Shown in pieces: positions 1 to 9,062 of a DNA stretch of 64,000 bases. The notes beneath the pieces are model-generated. The model did no database searches and was not told the origin of the DNA. It saw only the letters and a program-made list of their open reading frames with translations. The DNA is from an uncultured Clostridia bacterium. GTDB taxonomy: Bacteria > Bacillota > Clostridia > Christensenellales > UBA1242. Position 1 is the first letter of the stretch; each line of letters begins with the position of its first letter. The stretch is from the NCBI GenBank assembly GCA_934746715.1, contig CAKVFI010000001.1, positions 333,580 to 397,579 of the forward strand, in the 5' to 3' direction. The translations under genes were made by a program, and so were the position numbers.

Positions 1-1367
1 ATGATTGCTTCACTAATCAAATTCATAACAGTGTTAATGCGCTCTAAATTGCCTTCCTTAAACAAAACCCATGGTGCGGTTTCGTCAATATATTTATTGG
101 TGCGAGAGAACATTTCAAAAACAGTGTTCAATGCTCCACTTGGATTGATATCTTCCATTTGTTCAAACACCTTGGAACGTTTGTTGCGGATTTCTGCCAC
201 AAATGTGTTGTCAATTTCTGTCAACTCACCTGCTTTGTTGAGAGTGCCATTTAAATATTTGCCAATCATGCCACATGTGCGGGACACAAGGTTGCCATAT
301 TCGTTTGCAAGGTTTGTGTTAAATGCATTCAAAAACAAATCTTGGCTGTATGGTCCATCTTGACCAAACTGAATTTCTTTGGTTAAAAACAAGCGCACAC
401 TATCCAAGCCATAACGCGCAACAAGCACACGCGGGTCGACAACTTCCTTTTTGCCTGTTTCTTTTGATTTGCTGAGTTTATCGTTGCCAAACAAAAGCCA
501 ACCATGTCCATAAATTTGTTTTGGAAGAGGAAGGTCAAGAGCCATCAAAATTGCTGGCCAAATGATTGCATGGAAACGCACAATCTCCTTGCCAACAACA
601 TGCACGTCCGCTGGCCAAAATTTGTTAAAGTTTGTTTCGTCATCTTGCAAATAACCAAGTGCTGAAAGATAGTTTGGCAATGCGTCAATCCAAACATAGA
701 TTGTGTGTTTTGGGTCAAACTCAACTGGCACGCCCCATTTAACGCTTGTGCGACTAACGCATAAATCTTTAAGCCCAGGTTTGATAAAGTTGTTAATCAT
801 TTCATTAACACGAGATTGTGGGCGCAAAAAGTTTGGATTGGTTTTGTACAAATTCAAAATTTTGTCTTGATACTCACTCAAACGGAAGAAATATGCTTCT
901 TCTTCCATTGGTTCAACAGGTCTGCCACAGTCTGGGCATTTGCCGTCAATCAATTGTTCTTCTGTCCAAAAACTTTCACATGGGGTGCAATATAGACCCT
1001 TGTAACTAGATTTGTAAATTTGACCTTTTTCATACAACTTGTTAAAGATTTTTTGCACTGTTTTAACATGATAGTCATCTGTTGTGCGGATAAATTTATC
1101 GTAAGAAATATCAAGCATTTTCCACAATGCTTTTGTGTCGTCAATTATTTCGTTAAGATATTCCATTTCTGGTTTGCCGCAAGCCAAAGCTTTTTTTTCA
1201 ATTTTTTGACCATGTTCATCAGTCCCGGTAAGGTAAAAAACATCTTTACCGCACATTCGATTAAACCTTGCCAAACTGTCGCACACAACAGTTGTGTAAC
1301 AATTGCCAAGTGTTAATTTATTGCTTGGGTAATAAATTGGTGTTGTGATATAAAATGTGTTTTTCAC
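1..1367 (-). CDS. metG: Methionyl-tRNA synthetase, 3' end outside window
   Basis: Charges tRNA-Met with methionine in the cytoplasm. About 455 N-terminal codons are present and the C-terminus runs off the left edge. Starts with GTG at 1367, preceded by AAAGGAG at good spacing. Visible class I features: a divergent HIGH-type motif (KLTLGN near residue 18), the TGTDEHGQ segment, a zinc-knuckle pair (CTPCESFW and CPDCGRP), the tryptophan/aspartate region YVWIDALPNY, and KLSKS in place of KMSKS. These together identify MetRS with little doubt. It lies downstream of the methyltransferase-like gene on the same strand. The C-terminal tRNA-binding part cannot be judged here. Confidence 0.96.
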   Translation of the reverse strand, partial: MKNTFYITTPIYYPSNKLTLGNCYTTVVCDSLARFNRMCGKDVFYLTGTDEHGQKIEKKALACGKPEMEYLNEIIDDTKALWKMLDISYDKFIRTTDDYHVKTVQKIFNKLYEKGQIYKSSYKGLYCTPCESFWTEEQLIDGKCPDCGRPVEPMEEEAYFFRLSEYQDKILNLYKTNPNFLRPQSRVNEMINNFIKPGLKDLCVSRTSVKWGVPVEFDPKHTIYVWIDALPNYLSALGYLQDDETNFNKFWPADVHVVGKEIVRFHAIIWPAILMALDLPLPKQIYGHGWLLFGNDKLSKSKETGKKEVVDPRVLVARYGLDSVRLFLTKEIQFGQDGPYSQDLFLNAFNTNLANEYGNLVSRTCGMIGKYLNGTLNKAGELTEIDNTFVAEIRNKRSKVFEQMEDINPSGALNTVFEMFSRTNKYIDETAPWVLFKEGNLERINTVMNLISEAI

Positions 1368-1434
1368 GTTTTTCTCCTTTTTGGTTTTTTCGGATTTGTG
1401 TTGTTTTTTATTAAACGCGCAACAAACCCTTGTT

Positions 1435-2019
1435 TTATTTTAATTTTTCAATTAAATATGCCATGTAATGTTTGCTGTCAAATTCAAGTTTGTATTTGTC
1501 CAATTTTGTTTTTGGATAATGTTCTGGGTGTGGATTGTGAAATTTCTTTTTCTTTATAATTTTAAAACCTTTTTCTTTAAGATATTGTTCAATATATCTA
1601 AAATGCACGCAAGGGTCTTCCCAAATATCCACAAGCAAAAAATACTTGCTGCGAATATCCATGATTTGGTGAAACAAATTTTCAAACGAATTGCCAAAAT
1701 TTGATGCTTCACCCAAAACCAAATGCATTAAACAAAAATCATATTTTTTGCGTATGCAAGAAGAACAAATGTCAGTTTCAATCACTTCCAAGCGGTTGCT
1801 GCCAATTGCCGATTGCAATGGATTTTTTTTGCGGTTATCACCCGGATAAACAATAGCATCAACATGTGCAGTTGGAAAATATTTAAGCAAAATGCTTGCA
1901 CTTGTTTTTCCACTGCCAGAATCAATTATTTGCTTGATTTCCACATTTTTAAGTGGTTTAATCATAGTTTTTATGATTTTGTCGTGTATCGTTTTTGATG
2001 TGTTTACTAACTTTTCCAC
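1435..2019 (-). CDS. Predicted class I SAM-dependent methyltransferase-like protein
   Basis: 194 residues. GTG start at 2019 with AAGGGG upstream. A glycine-rich segment (DSGSGKTSASILL, about residues 33-45) fits the SAM-binding motif I of Rossmann-fold methyltransferases, followed by an acidic strand end and a C-terminal Lys-rich half. It could be a tRNA (adenine-N1) methyltransferase of the TrmK type, since such genes occur among translation genes, but the match is loose and I do not assign a substrate. The DSGSGKT string also looks a little like a P-loop, so a nucleotide-binding role is the alternative. Sits between yqeY and metG. Confidence 0.6.
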   Translation of the reverse strand: MEKLVNTSKTIHDKIIKTMIKPLKNVEIKQIIDSGSGKTSASILLKYFPTAHVDAIVYPGDNRKKNPLQSAIGSNRLEVIETDICSSCIRKKYDFCLMHLVLGEASNFGNSFENLFHQIMDIRSKYFLLVDIWEDPCVHFRYIEQYLKEKGFKIIKKKKFHNPHPEHYPKTKLDKYKLEFDSKHYMAYLIEKLK

Positions 2020-2062
2020 AATTCACCCCTTTGTTTGTGCAAAAAATTTAAAATTACAATGT

Positions 2063-2482
2063 TTAGCCGCGAGCGATACGATTAACCAATCCCATATCAA
2101 CTTGACCAGCATAGTTTGCTTTAAAGTGTTTCATAACACTTGGAATTGATTTGTCGTCAAGGCCTGCAATAATGTTGCGGATTTCATCTTCTCCAAGCAT
2201 TTTAGGCAAATACTTTTCAATGATTGCTTTTTGACGGTCAATGTTTTCAGCTTCCGCGCTGTTGCCCGCTTTAACATAGTTTTCCTTTTCCTCGGTTAAC
2301 TCTTTAATGGTTTTTTGAATGATTTGGATTGTGTCCACATCAGTAAGTTCCTTGCCGTCCTTTTTAAGTTCAATGCCAGCAAGCAAGCATTTGTTCATAA
2401 CAACACCATAAATTGCACGCGCCAAAGCATCGTGGTCTTTCATTGCTTGAACATTGTCTTTTTTGATTTGTTCTAAAATCAT
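2063..2482 (-). CDS. yqeY: YqeY-family protein (GatB/YqeY domain)
   Basis: 139 residues, the usual length of the free-standing YqeY family, whose domain is shared with the tail of the GatB amidotransferase subunit and binds tRNA. Features: an N-terminal helix of the IKKDNVQAMKDHD type, the conserved central EKYLPKMLGEDEI segment and the C-terminal VMKHFKANYAGQVDMGLVN region. ATG at 2482 is preceded by AAAGGAG. The precise cellular role of the family is not established. Lies just downstream of dnaB in the same direction. Confidence 0.9.
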   Translation of the reverse strand: MILEQIKKDNVQAMKDHDALARAIYGVVMNKCLLAGIELKKDGKELTDVDTIQIIQKTIKELTEEKENYVKAGNSAEAENIDRQKAIIEKYLPKMLGEDEIRNIIAGLDDKSIPSVMKHFKANYAGQVDMGLVNRIARG

Positions 2483-2552
2483 AATAATTCTCCTTTTAAG
2501 GAATTATTATATCACACTTGATATAATTCTCCTTTTTGATTGATAATTGCCT

Positions 2553-3980
2553 TTATTCGCCAAATGCGTCGTCAATATCTTTGTCAACAACCGCGGTCAT
2601 AACATTATCTTTTTGCACTTTGCTTGTGTTTTTGGTGTAAAGAGTGTCTTTGCCCGGCTCATAAAATTGAGTATACTCACCTTTAAATTTAATTGGAATA
2701 ATGCCGCGTTCACCATTACGATGTTTTGCAATAACAAGTGAATAATCAAGGGCATCATCATTACTTTCTTGTGCTGCTTCTGCTTTTTGGTCAGAAATAA
2801 ACATAACAATATCCGCATCTTGTTCAATAGAGCCAGATTCACGCAAGTCAGTCAACTGTGGCATACGATTTTGTTTTTCACTATCACGGTTTAATTGTGA
2901 AAGCAAAATTATTGGTACATGCAATTCACGCGCGGCAAGTTTGATGCTACGAGTTAAATCCGCAACTTCTTGTTGACGGCTGCCGTCTTTATTTGGACGC
3001 TCACTTTTCATCAATTGCAAATAGTCAATAATAACCATATCAAGCCCATGTTGAGCCTTTAACTTGCGGCATTTTGACAAAATTTCATTTGGATTGATGT
3101 TTGTTGTGTCGTCAACATAAATATTTGTGTTTTCAAGTATCTTTTTTGTTTCAAAAATTGTGTTCCAAATATTGTTATCTTTTGTGCCAGTTTTAACTTC
3201 GTTTAATGGCACACGGCTGGTTGCGCACAAAAACCTTTGAGCAACTTGCATCATGGACATTTCAAGGTCAAACATAGCAATTGACTTGCCGTGTTTAAGT
3301 GCGGCATTAATTGCAAAGTTAACTGCCAAAGTAGTTTTACCAATACCCGGACGTGCGGCAATGATGATAAGCTCACCATCTTTAAAACCGTTTGTCATGC
3401 GGTCAAGTGTTGGAAAACCAACCTTAACACCCATATTTGCATTTGGGTCAATGGCAAGTTTTTCCATAAGGTCAATAACTTCGGTTACACCTTTTTTAAC
3501 GTGTTCAAGTTCGCTTGTGCGTCTGGTTTGAGCAATGTCAAAAATGTTTTTTTCTGCAGTTTCAAGCACTTCTTTTGCTGTTTTGCCTTCAAAAGCATCA
3601 TTGATTGTTTTTTGGCTTGCTTCAATCACTTGGCGCAAAGTGCCATCGTTTTTAACAATATCTGCATAGTGCTTAAAGTTTGCAGCACTGGGCACAAAAT
3701 TTGTAAGGTCAGTGATATAACCCAAACCGCCAACTTCTTCCAACTCACCCTTGTTGGTAAGCACTTTGCTAACTGTGATGTAGTCAACTGGAACGTTGTT
3801 TGAATAGTTGTCCAACATTGCTTCATAAATTTTTTGATGAGCGTTGGAATAAAAGTCGGTTGGTTTTAACATAGAAAACACTTCCATGCAAACATCTTGC
3901 GACAAAAACATGCAACCCAACAAACTTTGTTCTGCTTCCAAATCGTTTGGCAACATTCTTGCCATTTTTTCCTTTGCCAT
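2553..3980 (-). CDS. dnaB: Replicative DNA helicase DnaB
   Basis: 475 residues, full length for the hexameric helicase that unwinds DNA at the replication fork. N-terminal DnaB domain (DLEAEQSLLGCMF, residues 13-25), then a RecA-like C-terminal core with Walker A ARPGIGKT (about 209-216), a Walker B segment MVIIDYLQLM and the RESGSIEQDAD region. ATG at 3980 has AGGAG upstream. Follows the small membrane gene and typA on the same strand, so probably cotranscribed with them. Confidence 0.97.
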   Translation of the reverse strand: MAKEKMARMLPNDLEAEQSLLGCMFLSQDVCMEVFSMLKPTDFYSNAHQKIYEAMLDNYSNNVPVDYITVSKVLTNKGELEEVGGLGYITDLTNFVPSAANFKHYADIVKNDGTLRQVIEASQKTINDAFEGKTAKEVLETAEKNIFDIAQTRRTSELEHVKKGVTEVIDLMEKLAIDPNANMGVKVGFPTLDRMTNGFKDGELIIIAARPGIGKTTLAVNFAINAALKHGKSIAMFDLEMSMMQVAQRFLCATSRVPLNEVKTGTKDNNIWNTIFETKKILENTNIYVDDTTNINPNEILSKCRKLKAQHGLDMVIIDYLQLMKSERPNKDGSRQQEVADLTRSIKLAARELHVPIILLSQLNRDSEKQNRMPQLTDLRESGSIEQDADIVMFISDQKAEAAQESNDDALDYSLVIAKHRNGERGIIPIKFKGEYTQFYEPGKDTLYTKNTSKVQKDNVMTAVVDKDIDDAFGE

Positions 3981-4003
3981 TGGCTAAACTCCTTTAAATA
4001 AAT

Positions 4004-4273
4004 TTATTTAAATATATCCTTTTTAGGTTCAAGCAATTCTTGTGCTTTTTTGCGTTTTTCCTTTGCGCGGGATATAAGTTCTTCAACAAGCACCGCCACC
4101 CCCATAACACAAACAAAGATAAAAATTTGCCAAAAATTGCTTGTGATGATGTTGCGAGTGAGATACGCAAACACTATCAAGAATGGCAAACAGCAAACAA
4201 TGGTGATTGCCATGCGTTTGGCAACCTTCATTGCATTGCTATAAGTTTGGTTACGTTGGTCAACAGGTCTCAT
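4004..4273 (-). CDS. Small two-helix membrane protein, function unknown
   Basis: 89 residues with two hydrophobic stretches (about residues 22-40 and 48-65) and a Lys-rich C-terminal tail, so probably a small inner-membrane protein with the tail in the cytoplasm. Its ATG shares one base with the typA stop codon (TAATG), with GGAGG in the end of typA, so translation is likely coupled to typA. I do not recognise a family. Confidence 0.8.
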   Translation of the reverse strand: MRPVDQRNQTYSNAMKVAKRMAITIVCCLPFLIVFAYLTRNIITSNFWQIFIFVCVMGVAVLVEELISRAKEKRKKAQELLEPKKDIFK

Positions 4274-6090
4274 TAATCCTCCACAACTGGTTTTCTTGAT
4301 TTTGCACGAAGTGAATGATCCAAAATACGTTTTCTGATACGTACGCTTAGTGGTGTGATTTCCACAAGTTCGTCATCGGCAATAAATTCAAGTGCTTCTT
4401 CAAGTGTTAATGGTTTGATTGGTGTAAGTTTAAGTGCATCATCGCTTGCACTACTACGAGTGTTTGTAAGTTGTTTCTTTTTGCAAACGTTAACAACAAT
4501 ATCTTCACCTTTTGGATTTGCACCAACAACTTGCCCCATATAAACTTTGTCGCCCGGGCCAACAAGCAATCTGCCACGACCTTGAGCATTAAACAAACCA
4601 TAAGTGATTGCTTCGCCAGTTTCGTAACTGATAAGCGAGCCAAAGTTGCGGCCTTCAATGTCGCCTTTATATGGTTGATAACTATCAAACACAAAACTCA
4701 TTACACCTTCACCACGAGTGTCGGTTAACATTTGAGATTTATATCCAAACAAACCACGGCTTGGCACTAAAAATTGCAAACGCATACGGCTGCCAATAGG
4801 TGCCATGCTGATAAGTTCACCCTTTTTAACACCCATGCTCATCATGATTGCGCCAACGCAATCTTCTGGCACGTCAATAACAAGTTTGTCGATAGGTTCA
4901 CATTTAACACCATCAATATTTTTGAACAACACACGTGGACGGCTAACTTGAAATTCGTAACCATCACGACGCATATTTTCAATAAGAATGGAAAGGTGCA
5001 TTTCGCCCCTGCCACGAACTTTAAATTGGTCAGCAGTGTCGCCATCGCTAACTTGCAAGGACAAATCTTTAACTGCTTCTTTGTAAAGCCTGTCTTTAAG
5101 ATGACGGCTTGTTACATATTTACCTTCCTTGCCGGCAAATGGGCTGTCGTTAACCATAAATGTCATTTCAACACTTGGTTCGCTGATTTTAACAAATGGA
5201 AGAGCTGCCATATCTGGAGTTTCGCTGATTGTGTCGCCAATTGTGATGTCTGGAATACCTGCGATGCACACAATATCGCCTGCTGTGCCAAGTTCAATAG
5301 GATCACGTTTTAAACCATCAAAGTTAAAGATGTTAACTGCTTTGCCTTGATATTTTTTGTTTTCATCAAAAAAGTTTTTAACATAAACTGTTTGGTTGAG
5401 TTTGAGTGTGCCAGATTCAATTTTGCCAACTGCCAACTTACCCAAAAAGTCATTTTGTTCTGTGCTGGAAACAAGCATTTGGAAAGGTGCAGATGTGTCC
5501 ATTTTTGGTGGGTCAATGTAATTTACGATTGCTTCAAACAAAGGTTTCATGTCTGCGCCTGGTTTGTGATAGTCGGTTGTTGCAACGCCAGTGCGCGCAC
5601 TTGCGTAAATGATTGGGCACATAAGTTGCTCATCTGTTGCATTAAGGTCAAGCATCAATTCAAGCACTTCATCAGCAACAACATCAAGACGAGCATCTGG
5701 GCGGTCAATTTTGTTGATAACGATGATAACTTTTAAATTGAGTTCAAGCGCCTTTTCAAGCACAAAACGAGTTTGTGGCATTGGCCCTTCAAATGCGTCA
5801 ACAACCAAAAGCACTCCGTCAACCATTTTAAGCACACGCTCAACTTCTCCACCAAAGTCTGCGTGTCCCGGAGTGTCAACAATGTTGATTTTTGTGTTGC
5901 CAAAAAAAGCGGAACAGTTTTTGCTCAAGATTGTGATTCCGCGTTCGCGCTCCAAAGCGTTGGAATCCATAACTCTATCTTGAACTTCTTGATTGTCCCT
6001 AAAAATACCACCTTGTTTAAGCAAAGCGTTAACCAAACTTGTTTTGCCGTGGTCTACGTGCGCAATAATTGCAATGTTTCTAATGTCCAT
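4273..6090 (-). CDS. typA: Ribosome-associated GTPase TypA/BipA
   Basis: 605 residues, normal for TypA/BipA, a translational GTPase related to EF-G that aids ribosome assembly and stress or cold adaptation. G motifs visible: AHVDHGKTSL (residues 10-19), DTPGH and NKIDRPDA. The C-terminal region has the family-specific EGRNFGSLISYETGEA and RLLVGPGDKVYMG segments. The ATG has only a distant purine-rich AAAGGAAA upstream. A promoter is seen at 6220-6248. Confidence 0.97.
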   Translation of the reverse strand: MDIRNIAIIAHVDHGKTSLVNALLKQGGIFRDNQEVQDRVMDSNALERERGITILSKNCSAFFGNTKINIVDTPGHADFGGEVERVLKMVDGVLLVVDAFEGPMPQTRFVLEKALELNLKVIIVINKIDRPDARLDVVADEVLELMLDLNATDEQLMCPIIYASARTGVATTDYHKPGADMKPLFEAIVNYIDPPKMDTSAPFQMLVSSTEQNDFLGKLAVGKIESGTLKLNQTVYVKNFFDENKKYQGKAVNIFNFDGLKRDPIELGTAGDIVCIAGIPDITIGDTISETPDMAALPFVKISEPSVEMTFMVNDSPFAGKEGKYVTSRHLKDRLYKEAVKDLSLQVSDGDTADQFKVRGRGEMHLSILIENMRRDGYEFQVSRPRVLFKNIDGVKCEPIDKLVIDVPEDCVGAIMMSMGVKKGELISMAPIGSRMRLQFLVPSRGLFGYKSQMLTDTRGEGVMSFVFDSYQPYKGDIEGRNFGSLISYETGEAITYGLFNAQGRGRLLVGPGDKVYMGQVVGANPKGEDIVVNVCKKKQLTNTRSSASDDALKLTPIKPLTLEEALEFIADDELVEITPLSVRIRKRILDHSLRAKSRKPVVED

Positions 6091-6219
6091 AAAATAAAAA
6101 ATTTCCTTTTCTTTAAATTAACTAGTAAATATATCATCAAACCAATAATGTTTGAGGTATCTGAATTAGCTTGTATCTTGAGATAAATTAATTGCTTATT
6201 ATCTTTTAGATTATTTTAT

Positions 6220-6248
6220 ATAATAACACACGCGCGCGCAAAAATCAA
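6220..6248 (-). promoter_or_regulatory. Probable typA promoter
   Basis: On the minus strand: TTGATT, 17 bases, TATTAT, with TG one base before the -10 (extended -10). The predicted transcript begins about 120 bases before typA. Confidence 0.6.
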
Positions 6249-6501
6249 TAATTTAAACAAATAATTTGCTTGTATGATTATTTAGTTTTTGCAACTCTGT
6301 GCGTGTTTTTGCCAGTGCCATAAGGGAGATTTTGTGTTGATTTTGCCATACCACACCAGTTAGCACAACAAAAACTAAAAACAATCGAGCACAAATCTCT
6401 CTTTATTTTGGCACATTTAAAGCAAAAAAACGCTTCAAAACCCCTATTTTTAAGGTGTTTTGACACAAAATATTGCAATTAATGTTTATTTTAGTTGATT
6501 T

Positions 6502-6528
6502 TTGACAATCAATTTGTTAGTCTAAAGT
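6502..6528 (+). promoter_or_regulatory. Probable HU gene promoter
   Basis: A perfect TTGACA -35 at 6502-6507. The -10 is ambiguous: TAAAGT at 15 bases or TTAAAT at 20 bases. The same TTGACA...TAAAGT pair precedes the tRNA-Leu gene in this window. Confidence 0.5.
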
Positions 6529-6569
6529 TAAATAAAGGGGTACTTACCTTTATTAAAAGGAGAAAAATT

Positions 6570-6854
6570 ATGAACACAGTTAGTACAGGAGACTTCATTA
6601 AACAAGTTGCAGAAGCAACAGGTTACTCACAAGTTCAAGTTAAGGCAGTTCTTAACGCAGCTGGTGAACAACTTAAAGCCAACCTTAAAGCTGGCAAAGA
6701 ATGCCACTTCATTGGTTACATGAACTTTGGCATCAAACAACGCAAGGCTCAAACAAAACTTAACCCATTCACAAAAGAAAAGGTTAAAGTTGCAGCTTGC
6801 AAAGTGCCAACAGTTAAGTTGAGCGCTTCCTTCAAACAATTGTTGAAGAAATAA
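6570..6854 (+). CDS. hup: HU-family DNA-binding protein
   Basis: 94 residues, the usual HU size. A dimeric architectural protein that bends and compacts DNA. Starts at ATG 6570 with AAAAGGAG at correct spacing; an in-frame ATG further up has no ribosome binding site. The sequence keeps the family outline: N-terminal helices, the GYMNFGIKQRKA beta segment and a basic arm with NPFTKEKV (canonical RNPxTG replaced by LNPFTK), then a C-terminal helix. Monocistronic between a promoter and a strong terminator. Confidence 0.93.
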   Translation: MNTVSTGDFIKQVAEATGYSQVQVKAVLNAAGEQLKANLKAGKECHFIGYMNFGIKQRKAQTKLNPFTKEKVKVAACKVPTVKLSASFKQLLKK

Positions 6855-6866
6855 TTTTTACCAACA

Positions 6867-6898
6867 AAAAAATATCGACATCAGTCGATATTTTTTTA
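6867..6898. terminator. Bidirectional intrinsic terminator
   Basis: Stem AAAAAAATATCGAC / GTCGATATTTTTTT with a 4-base ATCA loop. T-runs on both strands let it end HU (plus) and, by position, the convergent GLUG gene (minus). Confidence 0.9.
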
Positions 6899-6918
6899 TG
6901 CTATAATATTTAAAATGA

Positions 6919-8313
6919 TTAAATTGTCCAATTATTAGTTGAATTAATTGTAAAATCCTTATATTCTTCTTTATGTTCTTTACCTATTCCAAAAAGACCA
7001 CCAGGATAATCCCAATATTCAACATTATAATTTCCTGTTTCTGTTGCCACTTTATATGTGTAGATAAAACATCCATCATCATCATAATCTCTTGTGTGAC
7101 GAGTATATAACACACCCGCAAAAGTATTACCTGTTACAGCGTATGTCATAGGTGTTTTTCGTTGATGCGTTGAACTTATTGGATTCCAATCATCTGATTT
7201 TGTAAATTCCACATTGTAATTAAATTTAGACATTGGAATACTTAAACAATTTTGAACAGTTATGCTTGTTTCAATATTTGCAACAATTCCACCAATTAAT
7301 AATGCTGTAACCACTCCGTCAGCTGACAATTTGCCATCAAACAAACAATTTGATATATTTGAACTATTACCGCTTCCAATTATACCACCCATACAAACAA
7401 CATATTTTTCCATATTATAGTTTGTTTTAGGATAACCAGATGGTGAAATCATATTTATACTTAAAACAGCCGAAGAAGAACAATTTTCAATTTTAGCAAC
7501 CTTGCCACCAACAATTCCACCAGAATAGTTATATCTTCCTTTAATGTTTACACTTGATGAAATTTCGCAACTGGAAATTGTTGAAGATTCCCCCTGGCCA
7601 ACCAACCCTCCAGCATAAATACCAATTTTTGTTGATTCGTTAGTAATATTCAGATTGCTAATTTTTAAATTACTTATTGTCGCTCCATTAGTTTTTCCAA
7701 ATAAACCAGAATATTCTTGATTAGTAATTTTAAAATTTGATACACAGTGCCAACTTCCATCAAATATTCCATTAAAAGATCTATCTTTATTCCCAATAGG
7801 AGCCCATTCATTATTGTTCAAATCAATATCTGCAGTTAAAGTTATTGTGCTGCCTGAATAACTATCTCCATCATTAACCTTATTTCTAAATGATTTTAAT
7901 TGAGTTGAATTTGAAATTGATGTATTGCCGCCAGTTGCGCGATAATTGTGTTCACTGGTGGTGTTGAGTGATTTGCCCATTGCGGAAAGATAATGTGTTT
8001 GATTTTCAATTGTATAATCAAACATAATATTTTTGTCAGTAACTTTAATAAGTTCCCCCAACCTACCTGTTGCACCAGTTGATGTAATTTTTATTTTTGG
8101 AGACAATTTTTCAATTGTATCATCCTGCAAACTAACTTCGTCAACCAATTCAAATTTTATGGTTGCATCAGCGGTTCTAATATATGCCACATTTGATATG
8201 CAAAAATTTGAAACTATTCCCCACGTTAAAACAAAAGCAAAAACAGCGCAAAAAAACAGCAATATAATGCTTACTGCTTTTTTGTATTTTTCAATTTTGT
8301 TTACCCCAATCAT
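6919..8313 (-). CDS. Surface protein with GLUG-type repeats
   Basis: 464 residues. One N-terminal hydrophobic segment (about 13-34), which serves as signal or anchor. From about residue 180 to 360 there are repeats of the GG(L/I)(V/I)G...I.NC type: SGLFGKTNGATISN, AGGLVGQGESSTISS, SGGIVGGKVAKIEN, MGGIIGSGNSSNIS, IGGIVANIETS. This is the GLUG motif seen in bacterial adhesins and IgA-protease-associated proteins, forming a beta-solenoid. No LPxTG anchor. The start codon has only a distant GGGGG upstream. Codons look more A/T-rich than in the neighbouring core genes. The ligand is unknown. Confidence 0.8.
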   Translation of the reverse strand: MIGVNKIEKYKKAVSIILLFFCAVFAFVLTWGIVSNFCISNVAYIRTADATIKFELVDEVSLQDDTIEKLSPKIKITSTGATGRLGELIKVTDKNIMFDYTIENQTHYLSAMGKSLNTTSEHNYRATGGNTSISNSTQLKSFRNKVNDGDSYSGSTITLTADIDLNNNEWAPIGNKDRSFNGIFDGSWHCVSNFKITNQEYSGLFGKTNGATISNLKISNLNITNESTKIGIYAGGLVGQGESSTISSCEISSSVNIKGRYNYSGGIVGGKVAKIENCSSSAVLSINMISPSGYPKTNYNMEKYVVCMGGIIGSGNSSNISNCLFDGKLSADGVVTALLIGGIVANIETSITVQNCLSIPMSKFNYNVEFTKSDDWNPISSTHQRKTPMTYAVTGNTFAGVLYTRHTRDYDDDGCFIYTYKVATETGNYNVEYWDYPGGLFGIGKEHKEEYKDFTINSTNNWTI

Positions 8314-8418
8314 CTGTTTTCAGTTTACCCCCACCGCACAAAAAATGTCAAGTGAATATTATTAATCGTTTTTTTAATGATGTGATTATCAATCAAATTT
8401 TTATACAACCTAACAAAA

Positions 8419-8450
8419 AAAACACTATTTACATTTAGAAACAGTGTTTT
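8419..8450 (-). terminator. Intrinsic terminator of dut
   Basis: Arms AAAACACT (8419-8426) and AGTGTTTT (8443-8450) extended by an inner AAA/TTT; T-run on the minus strand after the stem. Confidence 0.75.
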
Positions 8451-8465
8451 AAAAAATTTTATTTG

Positions 8466-8897
8466 TTAATTTTTGCCCGTTGAGCCAATTCCACCACGGT
8501 CAACAGCATCCAAATGTTCAGCTGTAACAATTTGGTGTGTTGGTTGATGTGCAATTATCCTAAATTGACAAATACGATCGTTTTTGTGAATAACTGTGTC
8601 GCGCATGGCAAGTGCTGGAAAAAGCCATTGGTCGTTATCTCCACAATAACTTTCATCAATCACGCCAATGCTGTTAGCTTGCAAAATGCCAAAGTTTTTA
8701 AAAGTGCTGCTACGTGGAGCAACAATTGCCTCATAGCCAGTTGGCAGTTTTATGCCAACGCCCAATTTTATGAGCCTAAATTCGCCTGCTTTAAGTTCAA
8801 CATCTTCTGCCGCACGCAAATCATACCAATCGCTTTTGTTTTGGATATATTTAATAGGTTCAACATCTGTAAAATATTTAACTTTAATTTGTAACAT
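8466..8897 (-). CDS. dut: dUTP diphosphatase (dUTPase)
   Basis: 143 residues. Hydrolyses dUTP to dUMP, keeping uracil out of DNA and feeding dTMP synthesis. Trimeric dUTPase motifs are in order: YDLRAAEDVEL (motif 1), PRSSTFKNFGI (motif 2), GVIDESYCGD (motif 3), and the C-terminal GGIGSTG (motif 5). ATG at 8897 was chosen because GGAAGG precedes it and motif 1 is at the right distance; an upstream in-frame extension has neither. Confidence 0.94.
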   Translation of the reverse strand: MLQIKVKYFTDVEPIKYIQNKSDWYDLRAAEDVELKAGEFRLIKLGVGIKLPTGYEAIVAPRSSTFKNFGILQANSIGVIDESYCGDNDQWLFPALAMRDTVIHKNDRICQFRIIAHQPTHQIVTAEHLDAVDRGGIGSTGKN

Positions 8898-9027
8898 ACT
8901 ACCCTTCCTTTGCTTGAATAAATATACCACAAATTTGCAAAAAACACAATAAAATGCAAAACAAATTGGCAAACCAATTTTTTATGGAAAACATCAATTG
9001 CTTTTATTGCAGAATAATTATTTGGTA

Positions 9028-9055
9028 TTGACTTTTGCTTTAACTTTGGTATAAT
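9028..9055 (+). promoter_or_regulatory. Promoter giving an apparently leaderless mRNA
   Basis: TTGACT, 16 bases, TATAAT, with an extended -10 (TGGTATAAT). The ATG of the next gene begins 8 bases after the end of the -10, so the expected transcript start is at or next to the start codon. No Shine-Dalgarno is present. Confidence 0.7.
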
Positions 9056-9062
9056 TATTTGT

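Larger units (their letters stand above)
6091..6569. other. Divergent intergenic region between typA and HU
   Basis: No convincing gene. It holds the typA promoter (minus), a short alternating CG run near 6229-6239, an imperfect inverted repeat with arms at 6322-6340 and 6385-6404 (about 44 bases apart), and the HU promoter (plus). A 66-codon open frame on the minus strand has no ribosome binding site or family features. Confidence 0.6.

Noticed and set aside
6278..6478. 66-codon minus-strand frame upstream of HU
   Set aside because: No ribosome binding site, odd composition, overlaps the inverted repeat.
8963..8983. Hairpin AAATTGG-CAAA-CCAATTT upstream of the HEPN-like gene
   Set aside because: Short AT stem, no gene reading into it on the plus strand; chance in AT-rich DNA is likely.
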